From Axinella damicornis (taxonomy: Eukaryota > Porifera > Demospongiae > Axinellida > Axinellidae): 64,000 nucleotides of DNA. Location of the stretch: contig OZ007508.1 of NCBI GenBank assembly GCA_963931865.1, positions 4,519,206 through 4,583,205 on the forward strand, read 5' to 3'. Shown one piece after another: positions 46,416 through 56,500 of the stretch (within the stretch, counting starts at the first letter, position 1; each line of letters starts with the position of its first letter). A program made the position numbers and the translations under genes. The notes under the pieces were generated by a model. It ran no database searches. It saw nothing but the letters and a program-made list of their open reading frames with translations, and was not told where the DNA came from.

Positions 46416-46669
46416 CTTTTGCAGAATGACAGTACAGTTCACATGAAAGATCGACGATGATTCTGACCAAGCCGTCGTCCACTATCGCTTACCGTGGGCC
46501 CGGGACGAAGATGTAAGCGCTGTAATAATGGCTGCTTCGACTCGAAGCCAGTACTAGTAGCCTCATTCTTCAGTCGTCACCACAGCGTTTGTCACTTGTA
46601 GTACTAATAGCTGGGGTGAACTGCGAGCAACAAACGCAGGGGTGAGAAGGCCTGGGCCACGAGGCTACC

Positions 46670-46848
46670 TTGCAATCTCGAGATTGCGCACGTGTATATA
46701 TTTTTTTAGCAATCTTGAGATTGCGCACTCATGCTGTGCAATCTTGAGATTACGCAATGTCTTGGGCGCAATCTCGAGATTGGCAAGCAGGATTCAAGCA
46801 GGATTCAAGCAGGATTCAGGATTCTGCAGCGCAATCTCGAGATTGCGC
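46670..46848. repeat. five copies of a palindrome around CAATCTCGAGATTG
   Basis: Copies lie at 46671-46690, 46709-46727, 46737-46756, 46766-46782 and 46829-46848; two have a C-to-T change (ATCTTGAGAT). A ten-base unit (AGCAGGATTC) is repeated three times between the fourth and fifth. Each copy is a dyad of about 18 bp, spaced by 10-47 bases. Confidence 0.8.
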
Positions 46849-47026
46849 AAATTCCTAAATTGTGCAGAACATATACAGTGTGTTACTGGACAACAGTCAG
46901 CAGAGGGACACACATTAAACCAAGAAATTAATCCAACTTCCTATCATTCATGATGTCACTTGTGGTATCACATGACGTAATCTTAAAGGTTTGAGGTGGA
47001 GAGGTTGGACAAATGTTCTACTTCAC

Positions 47027-47129
47027 CTTGTCCAGAGAGTCTCCCACACGCAGGTGGGTCATCCTCTCTCGGATCTTGGCCACCATGCGCTCCGCCACCG
47101 TGTCCTCCACGATCTCCCGCACTACATAC
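47027..47129 (-). pseudogene. ALDH16A1: ALDH16A1-like exon of the first ALDH domain
   Basis: 103 bases, TTTCAG before and GTGAAG after on the minus strand. Reads YVVREIVEDTVAERMVAKIR, then ERMTHLRVGDSLDK, the helix and LRVG-PLDK motif that follow the catalytic-cysteine segment in aldehyde dehydrogenases. This exon itself is unbroken, but its neighbours are missing or frameshifted, so I treat it as a gene fragment. Together with 49777-49878 it has the right order and strand for the N-terminal half of ALDH16A1. Confidence 0.65.
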
Positions 47130-47252
47130 CTGAAACAGTCACACATGAACATTAATAGCCTTGAAGTGCTGTACTTTAGTCACCTGCCCCACCCACCCAC
47201 TCTAGTCATGATCACATGAGCTATTTGCTGATATAAGCTATCAGTAATAACT

Positions 47253-47590
47253 TTACGGGATACTCGTGTGCACGACGCGTGAAGTGTATTGGAAGTGCAT
47301 GCTGAATTTCTGCAACCAAAAATCTCTAGTATGAAGAGCGTGAGCAACTTGATTCTGGCAGTGGAGGTGCACTGTCACAAACTGCAGGGCACAACGGAAG
47401 CTTTTACGGATACACTGTAGAGCCATCCAAAACGAGCAATTCAGTTCACCAAAAAAGGATCCATCATATGCCCTTGACAACCATTTTAATAACGTTGACC
47501 AGGTCCAATTCGAGTTCCATGATTTTATTTTGGTTACAAAATTCAGCATGCACTTCCAATACACTTCGCACAGCTCGCACACAAGTACCT
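47253..47590. mobile_element. inverted-repeat element related to 54627-55052
   Basis: Left end 'ctttacgggatactcgtg', then 'aaaaatctctagtatgaaga' and 'gcaacttgattctgg' as at 54690-54740. The right end 'ccaatacacttcgcac' is the degraded inverse of the left arm. Confidence 0.6.
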
Positions 47591-47807
47591 AGTCTCGTTC
47601 CCAGACCGTTTATCCAGCGCGTGCACGTGTATCGCATCCAGTATAACGCGCGGAAATACGGTCTGGTAGGTATAGCCAACATTCCTTAAACTCCGCCAGA
47701 ATCCAGGCGGATCCAATCAGATCGTAGAAGCGCAAGTGCTGGGGTTGGTTGGGTCTGGGACCGAGACTACCTGTAACCTTAACCAGTAGCAACTGTAAAT
47801 CTGGGTG

Positions 47808-48537
47808 GAGGGGAGAGGAGTGGTGGGAGGAGGGGAGAGGAGTGGTGGGAGGAGGGGAGAAGAGTGGTGGGAGGAGGGGAGAGGAGGGGTGGGAGGAGGG
47901 GAGAGGAGTGGTGGGAGGGGAGAAGAGTGGTGGGAGGAGGGGAGAGGAGTGGTGGGAGGAGAGAGGTGGGAGGAGAGGAGAGGAGTGGTGGGAGGAGGGG
48001 AGAGGAGTGGTGGGAGGAGGGGAGAGGAGTGGTGGGGGGAGAGGAAAGGAGTGGTGGGAGGAGGGGAGAGGAGTGGTGGGAGGAGGGGAGAGGAGTGGTG
48101 GGAGGAAAGGAAATGAGTGGTGGGAGGAGGGGAGAGGAGTGGTGGGGGGAGAGGAAAGGAGTGGTGGGAGGAGGGGAGAGGAGTGGTGGGAGGAGGGGAG
48201 AAGTGGGAGGAGGGGAGAGGAGTGGTGGGAGGAGAGGAGTGGTGGGAGGAGTGGAGAGGAGTGGTGGGAGGAGAGGAGAGGAGTGGTGGGAGGAGGGGAG
48301 AGGAGAAGTGGGAGGAGGGGAGAGGAGTGGTGGGAAGGAGAGGAGTGGTGGGGGGAGAGAAGTGGGAGGAGGGGAGAGAAGTGGTGGGAGGAGAGGAGTG
48401 GTGGGAGGAGGGGAGAGGAGTGGTGGGGGAGAGGAGAAATGGGAGGAGGGGAGAGGAGAGGTGGGAGGAGAGGAGAGGAGTGGTGGGAGGAGGGAGAGGA
48501 GTGCAAGGTGGGAGGAGAGGAGAGGAGTGGTGGGGGT
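47808..48537. repeat. purine-rich minisatellite, about 730 bp
   Basis: Variants of a 21-23-base unit built from GGGAGGAGGGGAGAGGAGTG follow one another, almost all purine on the + strand. Several frames on both strands stay open (up to about 300 codons) because the unit has no stops; these are not genes. It can form triplex or G-quadruplex structures in principle. Confidence 0.9.
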
Positions 48538-49276
48538 TAGTCTCGTGCCCAGACCCTCCTCGCACGTGTGAGAAAGAGGGTTTGGTTACACAAGTCCAAA
48601 TCCTTGTCAGGATTTGAAAGCGGCCAATGAAATTGCAAAGCAGCGTTTATTAGAATAATTTGGTAGCAGAGGAATGTAGTCATCAGCAATAACGGAGTCT
48701 CAGCTAAATGGTGTGTGTCAGCGTCTTCGTGAAAGGTTCCCTGTTGAAGTGGTAAATGCAGCGGTGTTGTTTGGAGTACAGGCATTAGGCTACGATGAAC
48801 CCACGGAGGAACAAATGCACATTCTGCAAGCATTTTCTTTGTTGGAAGTGATGTTTCTCCTGTCTTCCTACCGGGAGTGGAAAGTATCTGTGCTATGCTG
48901 CCTTACCGTCAGCTTTTGGATACAGATGTCTTTCTGGCACACATGGTACTCGGCATCGGGCAGTCTTCTCTTGAAAGAAGGATTATGAACTCGCCAACGA
49001 ATCTCCGAACAGCTTCGTTTGTAAGTTTGCACAGGTTGAGCTTTCTGCGCTGTTTCACTGCTACAAGTATTATTTTGTCTCGCAGATGCCGCAGCGAATA
49101 CATGCACGACTTTCAGCTATAATTTGGCCGTACTGTGTGTGATGATGAGATTCATGTTTCATTTAGCATTTTTGCACCTACAATTACAAGGCTTCGGCAC
49201 TTCCGCTAAGCCCAAGAATTCGGGCTTGTGTAACCAGACCCTCTCCCCCAGGGGGTGGGGTCTGGGCACGAGACTA
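48538..49276. mobile_element. 739-bp element, 9-bp target duplication, carrying a RecQ-like fragment
   Basis: It begins TAGTCTCGTGCCCAGACCC and ends with the inverse (GGGTCTGGGCACGAGACTA). It is flanked by GGTGGGGGT (48529-48537) and GGTGGGAGT (49277-49285), one mismatch. Ends and target size match the small hairpins at 3352, 4208, 9295 and 39476, so it looks like a longer member with captured host sequence, as in Pack-MULEs (inference). Confidence 0.65.
48695..48945 (+). pseudogene. RecQ-family helicase fragment, frameshifted
   Basis: The first frame reads AVLFGVQALGYDEPTEEQMH and LQAFSL, like the RecQ motif 0 region before the ATP site. After a frame change near 48845-48865 it reads CLPTGSGKYLCYAALPSAFG, a clear Walker A (PTGSGK at 48867-48884). 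RecQ helicases unwind DNA 3' to 5' with ATP. Only the start of the helicase core is present; no other helicase motif is seen downstream. Confidence 0.65.
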
Positions 49277-49285
49277 GGTGGGAGT

Positions 49286-49776
49286 AGAGAAGAGGTGCAG
49301 TGGGGGGAGGGGAGAGTTTGAATCCCACTAAAGCCCCTGGTTTTTCAGTCGTAGTCTTAAAGAAAGAAGGATGCCATTTAAAGTGAGTTCAGTGATGCCA
49401 TCACCTAAAGGGGCACAGGACCTGCATGAAAACGTCCTCTCAATTGGAGATGCAGCATCCCTGCTTTATCAGAGCAAAATGAACGATGATGGAGTGTCAC
49501 ACTCCGCTGAGCCCACTTTGTTAGGACCACAACATGAAGGCTCCAGTGCGAGGCTTTGAAGGCAAACAGGAACAGCTGGATCATGTTTACGCTACCTTCT
49601 GGTCTATAATTAACACTTTGATGAAGAAAGGGCCTCACAGAGGGACACCTCCCTCCTCTACCCTCACAGACGTCACTCACATGATAAAAGGTATCAGGCC
49701 TTCCCTCCTCTGTTTATGCATACACTGCAAGTGATCAAACACTGGATGGTAGGAAGGCCTGGGAACAAGGCTAGGG
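49286..49776. other. unassigned stretch with overlapping short ORFs
   Basis: + strand frames 49371-49559 and 49534-49734 and minus frame 49405-49680 overlap; none matches a domain I know. A pair of inverted 'ggccttccctcc'-type motifs near 49697 and 49752 suggests another small hairpin element. No gene supported. Confidence 0.35.
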
Positions 49777-49878
49777 TGGTGAACCCAACTTTGTCCATGT
49801 CCGGGTGAGTGGCCAGGCTCTGACCAAGTGCTCCATTTATACCTGTCACCAAATTGCATGAACACACCTGCAGGGAAG
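49777..49878 (-). pseudogene. ALDH16A1: ALDH16A1-like exon with a 4-base insertion
   Basis: Minus strand: after an acceptor CTGCAG it reads GVF, then four extra bases shift the frame, then NLVTGINGALGQSLATHPDM and DKVGFT. PGGVFNLVTG and HP-MDKVGFTG are the NAD-binding-side motifs of aldehyde dehydrogenases just before the catalytic Glu. The insertion makes this copy unlikely to be functional. Confidence 0.6.
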
Positions 49879-49934
49879 GGAGAGGAGAGATACTTCAACC
49901 TGCCCACGTGAAGTGTTTCTGTCGATTCAATCAC

Positions 49935-50609
49935 ACACTACCTACACAAAGCAGAAAACTCAGACTGTCAGCCTCAGTCAAGACGTCTATCAACCTAGAC
50001 CTTCTCTTACCCACCACTGTGATCTTGCTAGTTGCACTTCGACCCCTAATAGCCCCGCCCTCCTTTGACGTTCCGGATCCGTTCCAGTATCAAGCATTCT
50101 CCGACCCACACAAAAAATTAAACACGAAACTAACAGTTCGACCAAGGATAATTAAAACGGAACGTGGATTGGAAACGGCAAAACAAATGATGTCACAATC
50201 CGTGTTGCGCACGCTGGCGTTAGCCTCGCTCCCAGATCAGACTTCTTCCTGAAACTCAATACTAATAGCCTAATGCAGCAACTAGTCTCGCGAGAGTCTG
50301 GCTACGCGAGACTATGCAGCAACCACAGAAGCATTGACAACAAGTAGTTTCATATCGCTAGGTGCTTTCTTAGTCGAGATAACCTAACACAAACATGACA
50401 AAGGACGCGCAACGCGGATTACGTAGTACTGTCGATTTCACCTTCGAACATGCATGCGTGCCAAGTTTGCGGCAAGAACTTCCTGTGGGTGGAGCTTTAC
50501 GGAAATCGCACGGCCCGCAATAACGCTGGAGTCCGGAAGCTGCGGGCACTTAACTTTGCGTGAGTGTCATATTTGCAGAACACAGTTTCCGTGAAAATCC
50601 ACGGAAATA
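49935..50609. other. upstream region of the NLR-3 unit, block B remnant
   Basis: 50025-50095 matches 8650-8740. A small TAGTCTCGCG hairpin lies at 50284-50316. No gene recognised. Confidence 0.45.
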
Positions 50610-51158
50610 CCGTATTTCCGCGAATAGACGCCGCGGCGTTTATTTATTTCGTTGTTCAGTTTGGTGCGGCTACTATTCGAGGGCGGCGTTTATTCGAGGG
50701 CGGCGTTTATTACTTTGGGCAGTATGACCGTGCCCCGTACACAGCATCCCTAGCTAGCTCACCGTCGAATTACGTCGACAAGCTGGTATGGCTCATACAA
50801 GAAACACAACACAACACAACAACTCACAACGGGCAAGATTCGGCAAGTGCCGTCCGCAGATTGAGCACTGAGTAGCCGTCGCTTTGCGACAAAGCGATAC
50901 ACACGGGACGAAAACGATGGTGAAGAAGATGCCTTCGCGGGATGGCAACGAGCTCGAGGACCCAGGCTGTCTTCTACGACAGTTGGAAGACGCCGCGCCA
51001 GTAGTACGAAGTGTCACGTCATTTTACTTTACGCAAATGCAAATCCGCCGCGGCGTTTATTCGAGGGCGGCGTTTATTTCACTCAGCGGCTCCAATTGTG
51101 CGGCGTTAATTCGAGGGCGGCGTCTATTCGAGGGCGGCGTCTATTCGCGGAAATACGG
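50610..51158. mobile_element. 549-bp MITE, TA target
   Basis: Inverted ends CCGTATTTCCGCGAATAGAC and its inverse, flanked by TA (50608-50609, 51159-51160). Next to each end are direct copies of GGCGGCGTTTATTCGAGG. No transposase; Tc1/mariner-like target (inference). Confidence 0.75.
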
Positions 51159-51160
51159 TA

Positions 51161-53452
51161 CGCATGTTCGAAGCGAAGTGAAATCGACAGTATATTGCCG
51201 TTTCCAATCCACGTTCCTTGACTCCTTGGTTCGACGTACTTGTACTTAGCGACTTGTTGGACACTGTTACCAGACGACTTCTCTCTGCCATCGCATCACC
51301 CGCGTTGAACTTGGACAGCAGTTTAAGTGTAAGGAAATCAGTTTTGCTTTATGGGTAGGGCACAATTAAATATCTGGTCGTCACATGAAGTACAAGTCAG
51401 TTCCTCCGCATTCGGGGAAATTAGCAGCAGTTTGTGAGCGGTCTATGCCTAGTAACTGTTCAATTCCTGTTGTATTGCTGGGGGTAAGGTAACGGAGGGG
51501 GTTTCCGGACACGGCCCCAGCTTTCGCTCTCTAGGAGCAGTTTTTTGTTAACAACTACACGTACACAGCAACGAAGCGAATGCGAGGGGCATGAAGTGCG
51601 TGTCCGTAATTAAAAGACTGTTCAGAAACCCCCTCCGTTACTTATATATGACCGAAGTATTTGTGTCTAGGGGTGACGACCTTGTTTCCAAAGGGGATTA
51701 TGTCCAAGTAGGGGTGATTCTGCTCCTTCGTTGGGTGTATGCCTGGAGTACATTAGCCCAAGATGAACAAGACATGATGAGCACATCTGTCCACCAGTGC
51801 CTCTGTGGTCAATCTATTTAGTAGAGCTGCAACTGGGGATTGTGACCGCAGATGTAGGTGTGGCATGGGTGTGGCTTACTGTATTACTCTGTATACTACC
51901 AAAACGTCACGTAGTCACGGTGGCTTTTGGCAATGGTCACAGGGTCATCAGCAGGTTAGCAGCGTGGTCACGCAGTTACAGGCAGTTTTTGGACAGTCAC
52001 AAGCTGTGACCCTGGCCGCAACTCCATGTATTGGAGTGACCACCCCTTGTGTTAAGCTTTGTTCTTCCTGGCCTCATTCCGAGGCCTGTCCCACCTCCAG
52101 TTTTATTGCTTGCAATATACTTTTGCTATACTGTTCTGTGCACCAGCTGTGCAGTAGTGCAGGATGCACTGGAAATGGCTGAAACTAGCTTGTTACGGCC
52201 GTACACTGGAAGAATGGAGACCAGGTTTTCCTTGGAATAAGATGACAGGATAGACTTGCCATCTCTGAATATTGGTTACCTCCAGTACTAACCATCTTGT
52301 AAACACAGTTCCCTTGTTACGCTGTGATTCAGTGAAGTGAGTTATCACAAGCAACCAGCCTCATCCCCAGGTACGTAGATGAATTTTAGGGAAAAAATCG
52401 CTACATTTTGAACCCGCAAACAATATTATTGGCAGCATGCAATCCAGTCATGTACATGTGCACTAATTGGGACTTACGAAGTAGCCTGGGAAAGAGAATG
52501 ATACTAGCTGTACAGTCGAGATGGTGGATGCGTATCCACAAGGTGAGAGAGTAAGACTTGAGGCATCATTCTAAAGGGAGTATGCCCTACCTGTTGAACT
52601 AGCACACCAGTAGTACGGTTGCGCCTTGAACAGATGCAGACCGCCAAATGTGCTGTATAGAGTGTGCACATGCAAACTCTTGAGTATAAAAATGCCTTCT
52701 TCTGTGGGAAGAAAGGCTACGTTGTTCTGGTGCAATCGATTCGGCACCTCGGTATGGACTGAGGTCTGTACTCAATGTGTGGCCACACTATCAACTTGTT
52801 AAACTCGGCTAGGGGAGAGTTCCAATGCCACAGTATTTATCCAGCTACAAACATGATTTGTCACCATTCCTGGCATGCCAAGGGCTCACTAGCAGAGTGG
52901 GATAAACAAACAGGCCAAGGGTCACCTGCAGGCAGAGTCCTGGGGGGCTCATGCATATGCGTAGTATGTTTTGGCTATCGCTATTCAACAGTGGCACCAA
53001 CCACTCAGTCCTCTAGTGGAACGCGTGCAAGGGATGGACACAAGTGAGCATGAATCTACAGTGGCTTTGCTGTAAACAGGTTGGTGAATCCCATATACCT
53101 GCACCGAGACGGTTGCAAATGGTATCGGGGGCCATGAATAGTGAATATTCACAGCACGGCCTTGTGGTTTGAGCTGACAGCTTTCATACCATGACAGTAG
53201 CTACCAACGTGCAACTAGATCTAGTACACGTACTCCATGAGGGAGGCAAGTGTTGATGTCAATGTTGGAGCTGCTCCTCCAGCAGTTAGTGAGGGGTCAC
53301 CAAAGGAGGTGTGGACGGGGCTAGCTAATGGTGACCAAACTGCTATTGCGTGTTTAACGACTGCATGTCAGGTTGTAATGATGTAGTCTCGTGTGCCACA
53401 ACTGTGATGGTCTGGTGCATGAAAGTAGCTCAAATGTCTCCTCCCACTCCAG
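51161..53452 (+). other. upstream region of NLR-3
   Basis: 51300-51800 is a diverged block B copy with a small element at about 51490-51640 (TAACGGAGGGGGTTTC ends). 52066-52155 matches 28636-28715. The open frame 52775-53047 (+, Cys/His-rich) resembles nothing I can name. Promoter not identified. Confidence 0.45.
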
Positions 53453-53568
53453 AATCCATCCCAGCCCTGGTCTCAGTGTCCCCTCTGGTCTGGGGAGGAT
53501 GGTGGTGGGAGTGATTCTACTGTTGTTGATCCTCAGTGGAGACGTTGAGACGAACCCAGGACCTGTTG
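53453..53568 (+). CDS. NLR-3 exon 1: 2A peptide
   Basis: LLLLILSGDVETNPGP after the conserved ATG 53499, then V and a split Gly codon at GTGAGT. The frame is open upstream to 53391. AG at 53451-53452 after CTCCTCCCACTCC is a plausible acceptor. Confidence 0.8.
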
Positions 53569-56500
53569 GTGAGTTTCTGGTTTAGTGTAGTGCTGTGTAC
53601 GCTATAGCTTCCTCTAAGAAGGTCATATATGACTGAGGCCATACCTGTCTGAGTGATGTCTCATTCCCAGACCCTCGATCATAATGTGGAGGAGGGTCTG
53701 CGCATAAGGCTGAAGTGGATGTGTACCGTGTGGGATGTGTACTGTGTGGGATGTGTAGCATAATATAGCGACGTAATACCCTTTGCCAGCTGATGACGGA
53801 TTTAATCTGTTGTGACAATTTCAGCTTCCATGTCCTTGGGACTTAGGTTGTGCGTGAGCAGAAAGGGTGGGGCGGGGGGCATCTGGGCTTGGCCGTGAAT
53901 AGCCGGGTGGGCCATTTCTCATGTTTTAAGCGTAAATGGGCCTAGAAAACAGCCTTCTCACCTTGCATAGCCTCAAAGTCCAGTGATTTCTGCTAGAGTG
54001 AGTGACTATTGCCTCAGCATATGCATCTTGATTACACACTAGTGGGTGTTGTTAGACTTGGTAAAGAGTTAACGGTGTGTGTGCATATCAGCAGAGTAGT
54101 CACTGACTGGAGATTGTGTAGCAGAAAGATTGACTGGTGATTGTGTAGCAGAAAGATTGTGTAACAACATCCTACACAGGACCACTAACAGAGGAGGATT
54201 CTCCTGACTGAGTGCGAGCCTCTCATGCGGTAGGATTTCACATAAATGCACATAAGGATGCAGTTGTTTTAATGAGGCAATTTCAAGTGCACCTGCATTC
54301 TGGGCGCACGGTACACTTCCGCCCAAGCCTATTGCCCTGACCTCTTTTTGTAATTCTGAGGTCTGGTTCCAAAACTAGTCAGCAGTGACCTCTCAGTGAG
54401 TCGTGGGTCAGTAGGAAATCAGCTAACGGCTTTGTGACTAATATCCCCTCATACCCAGGCCTTCTCAACCCAGCATTTGTCGCTTGCAGTACTAATGCAA
54501 CAAATGCTGGGATGAGAAGGTCTGGTACGATGCATTACATCATACCAGGCCTATGTTCCATTCTATACTGACTGGTTATCAAATAGTGTATCACTCCTCC
54601 CTTGAGCTTCCTACATCTTCCAACCAGTTACGGGATACTCGTGCACGCGCCGTGCGAAATGTATTGGTAAATGTATACTTAAGCTCGCTAACCAAAAATC
54701 TCTAGTACGAAGAGCGTGAGCAACTTGATTCTGGCGGTGGAGGTGCGCTGTCACAAGGTGCAGGGCATGACGGAAGCTTTTTTTTGATAGCATAATCCCT
54801 GGCAACTTTATCTGCTGTCTCACTCGAGAAAAGCGGTAAATACGACTTTTTGGTGAACTGAACTGCTCTTTTATGCACGGCTATACAGCGTATTGGTAAA
54901 AGCTTCCGTCATGCCCTGCACCTTGTGACAGCGCATCTCCACCTCCAGAATCAAGTTGCTCACGCTGTTTGTACCAGAGATTTTTGGTTAGCGAGCTTAA
55001 GTATACATTTCCCAATACATTTTGCATGGCGCGCGCACGAGTATCCCGTAACCTTAAGAATGCCTGGGAGGAAAGTGGAGAAAGGGCCTGGTCTCCGCTG
55101 TTCATGTTATCATAAAGACTGTGCATTACTTATGTACTCCACATTTGAATGTGATTGAGGAGCAAAGAGCCGCTGAGCCTGTTTGCAAAGGTATTGTGTG
55201 GTAGGAGATTATGAGCGCCGCGAAGTGGGGTCCTGTGTGTGGGTATGACCAGTGGAGCTAGGGAGGATAGAAGGACACTGCCATGGTCCATGGTTGAGGG
55301 TGTAACGTTTTAACCCTATCCTATCCCTAATGAGCCCTAACCAGCAGCGCACTAGGCCGTGCGAAATGCTGCTGGTTAGGGCTCATTAGGGATAGGATAG
55401 GGTTAAAACGTTACACCCTCAACCATGGACCATGGCAGTGTCCTTCTCATCATCCCTAACTCTTCCATCAAAACATAATTACGCTCATGACAGAGTAGTA
55501 AGAACCCCCACCCCTTGCCCCAATACACCCACCTGACACGACCTTTATGTAAGCATGTGTTGCTTCCTGTTCCTGGAGTGTATTCATGCGAGTGTCAGGT
55601 TGCCTCATGATAACACTCTGCATACCAGATGGTTATGAATTCACTCAGAGTCATGGCAACCTGTTTATCCATAAGTGGCTGGCCATTTCTACTTCAACAG
55701 TTTAATACAGTGAAACCTGCCTTAGCAGCCACCTGAATAAGGCTGTCACCTCCACATTGCGGTCAGCTTGGGAAAGTCCCGAAATTTGAGCCCATAGTCT
55801 CCATACTTTACTGTTCTTCTATAGCGGTCACCTGCGTAATGCGTAATGTGGTCACGTTGCTCCACCCCAAGCACGCTATAGCACGCTATAACACTGTGGA
55901 GGACCAGAACTGTTAAATAGTGTTGATTAATGTTTGTGCAACATTGGAGGGAGCCCCCTGGTGCGCAGGGCGAATTCTTTTGTGTATTGTAGTCTTGTCC
56001 TTACTTTTGTTGCTGGTCTGTATGGTCTTTTGTTGTTGTTCAGTATATAAGTAGTGCTTGGTTTTGTATGTGGTTAGATTTGGGAGATTCGGAGATTTGT
56101 TAGATTCTGAGATTGTGAAGTTCGTTATTATACTCTTCTGCTACAAGTTACTACCGCTCGGGTCCGTTACATTTGGTGGCAGCGGTGGGATCCACTGCCC
56201 GCCAGTCGGCGGCAGGGCCCACAGGGATCCACTGCCCGCCAGTCGGCGGCAGGGTCCACGCGCAAGGTGCAGCAGGGCTAAGGAGAGAGAGGGGGTGCGG
56301 AGAGTCGTGCGAGAGCGACGATCCACTACCCGCAAGTCAGCGGCAGGGCCGCACGTGGTAGGCCAGACCGTATCAAGCAGCGGAGATCTGGTTGAGAGCT
56401 GATCTCGAGCCGAGTCGCCGAGCAGTTCTATTGTGGAAAGAGTGAACAGCAGGTGCTGAGCGAGCGAGGAGAGAGCCGCGGTTTGACGGACGTAGCAGAG

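Noticed and set aside
46670..46848. CRISPR-like repeat array
   Set aside because: Only five degenerate palindromes with irregular spacing, in a eukaryotic context; no cas genes.
47610..48571. Long open frames of 235-298 codons on both strands
   Set aside because: They translate the purine-rich minisatellite; the unit has no stop in several frames. No protein-like composition.
52775..53047. Cys/His-rich + strand frame that might be a transposase zinc finger
   Set aside because: No ordered C2H2/C2C2 spacing and no downstream catalytic motifs visible.
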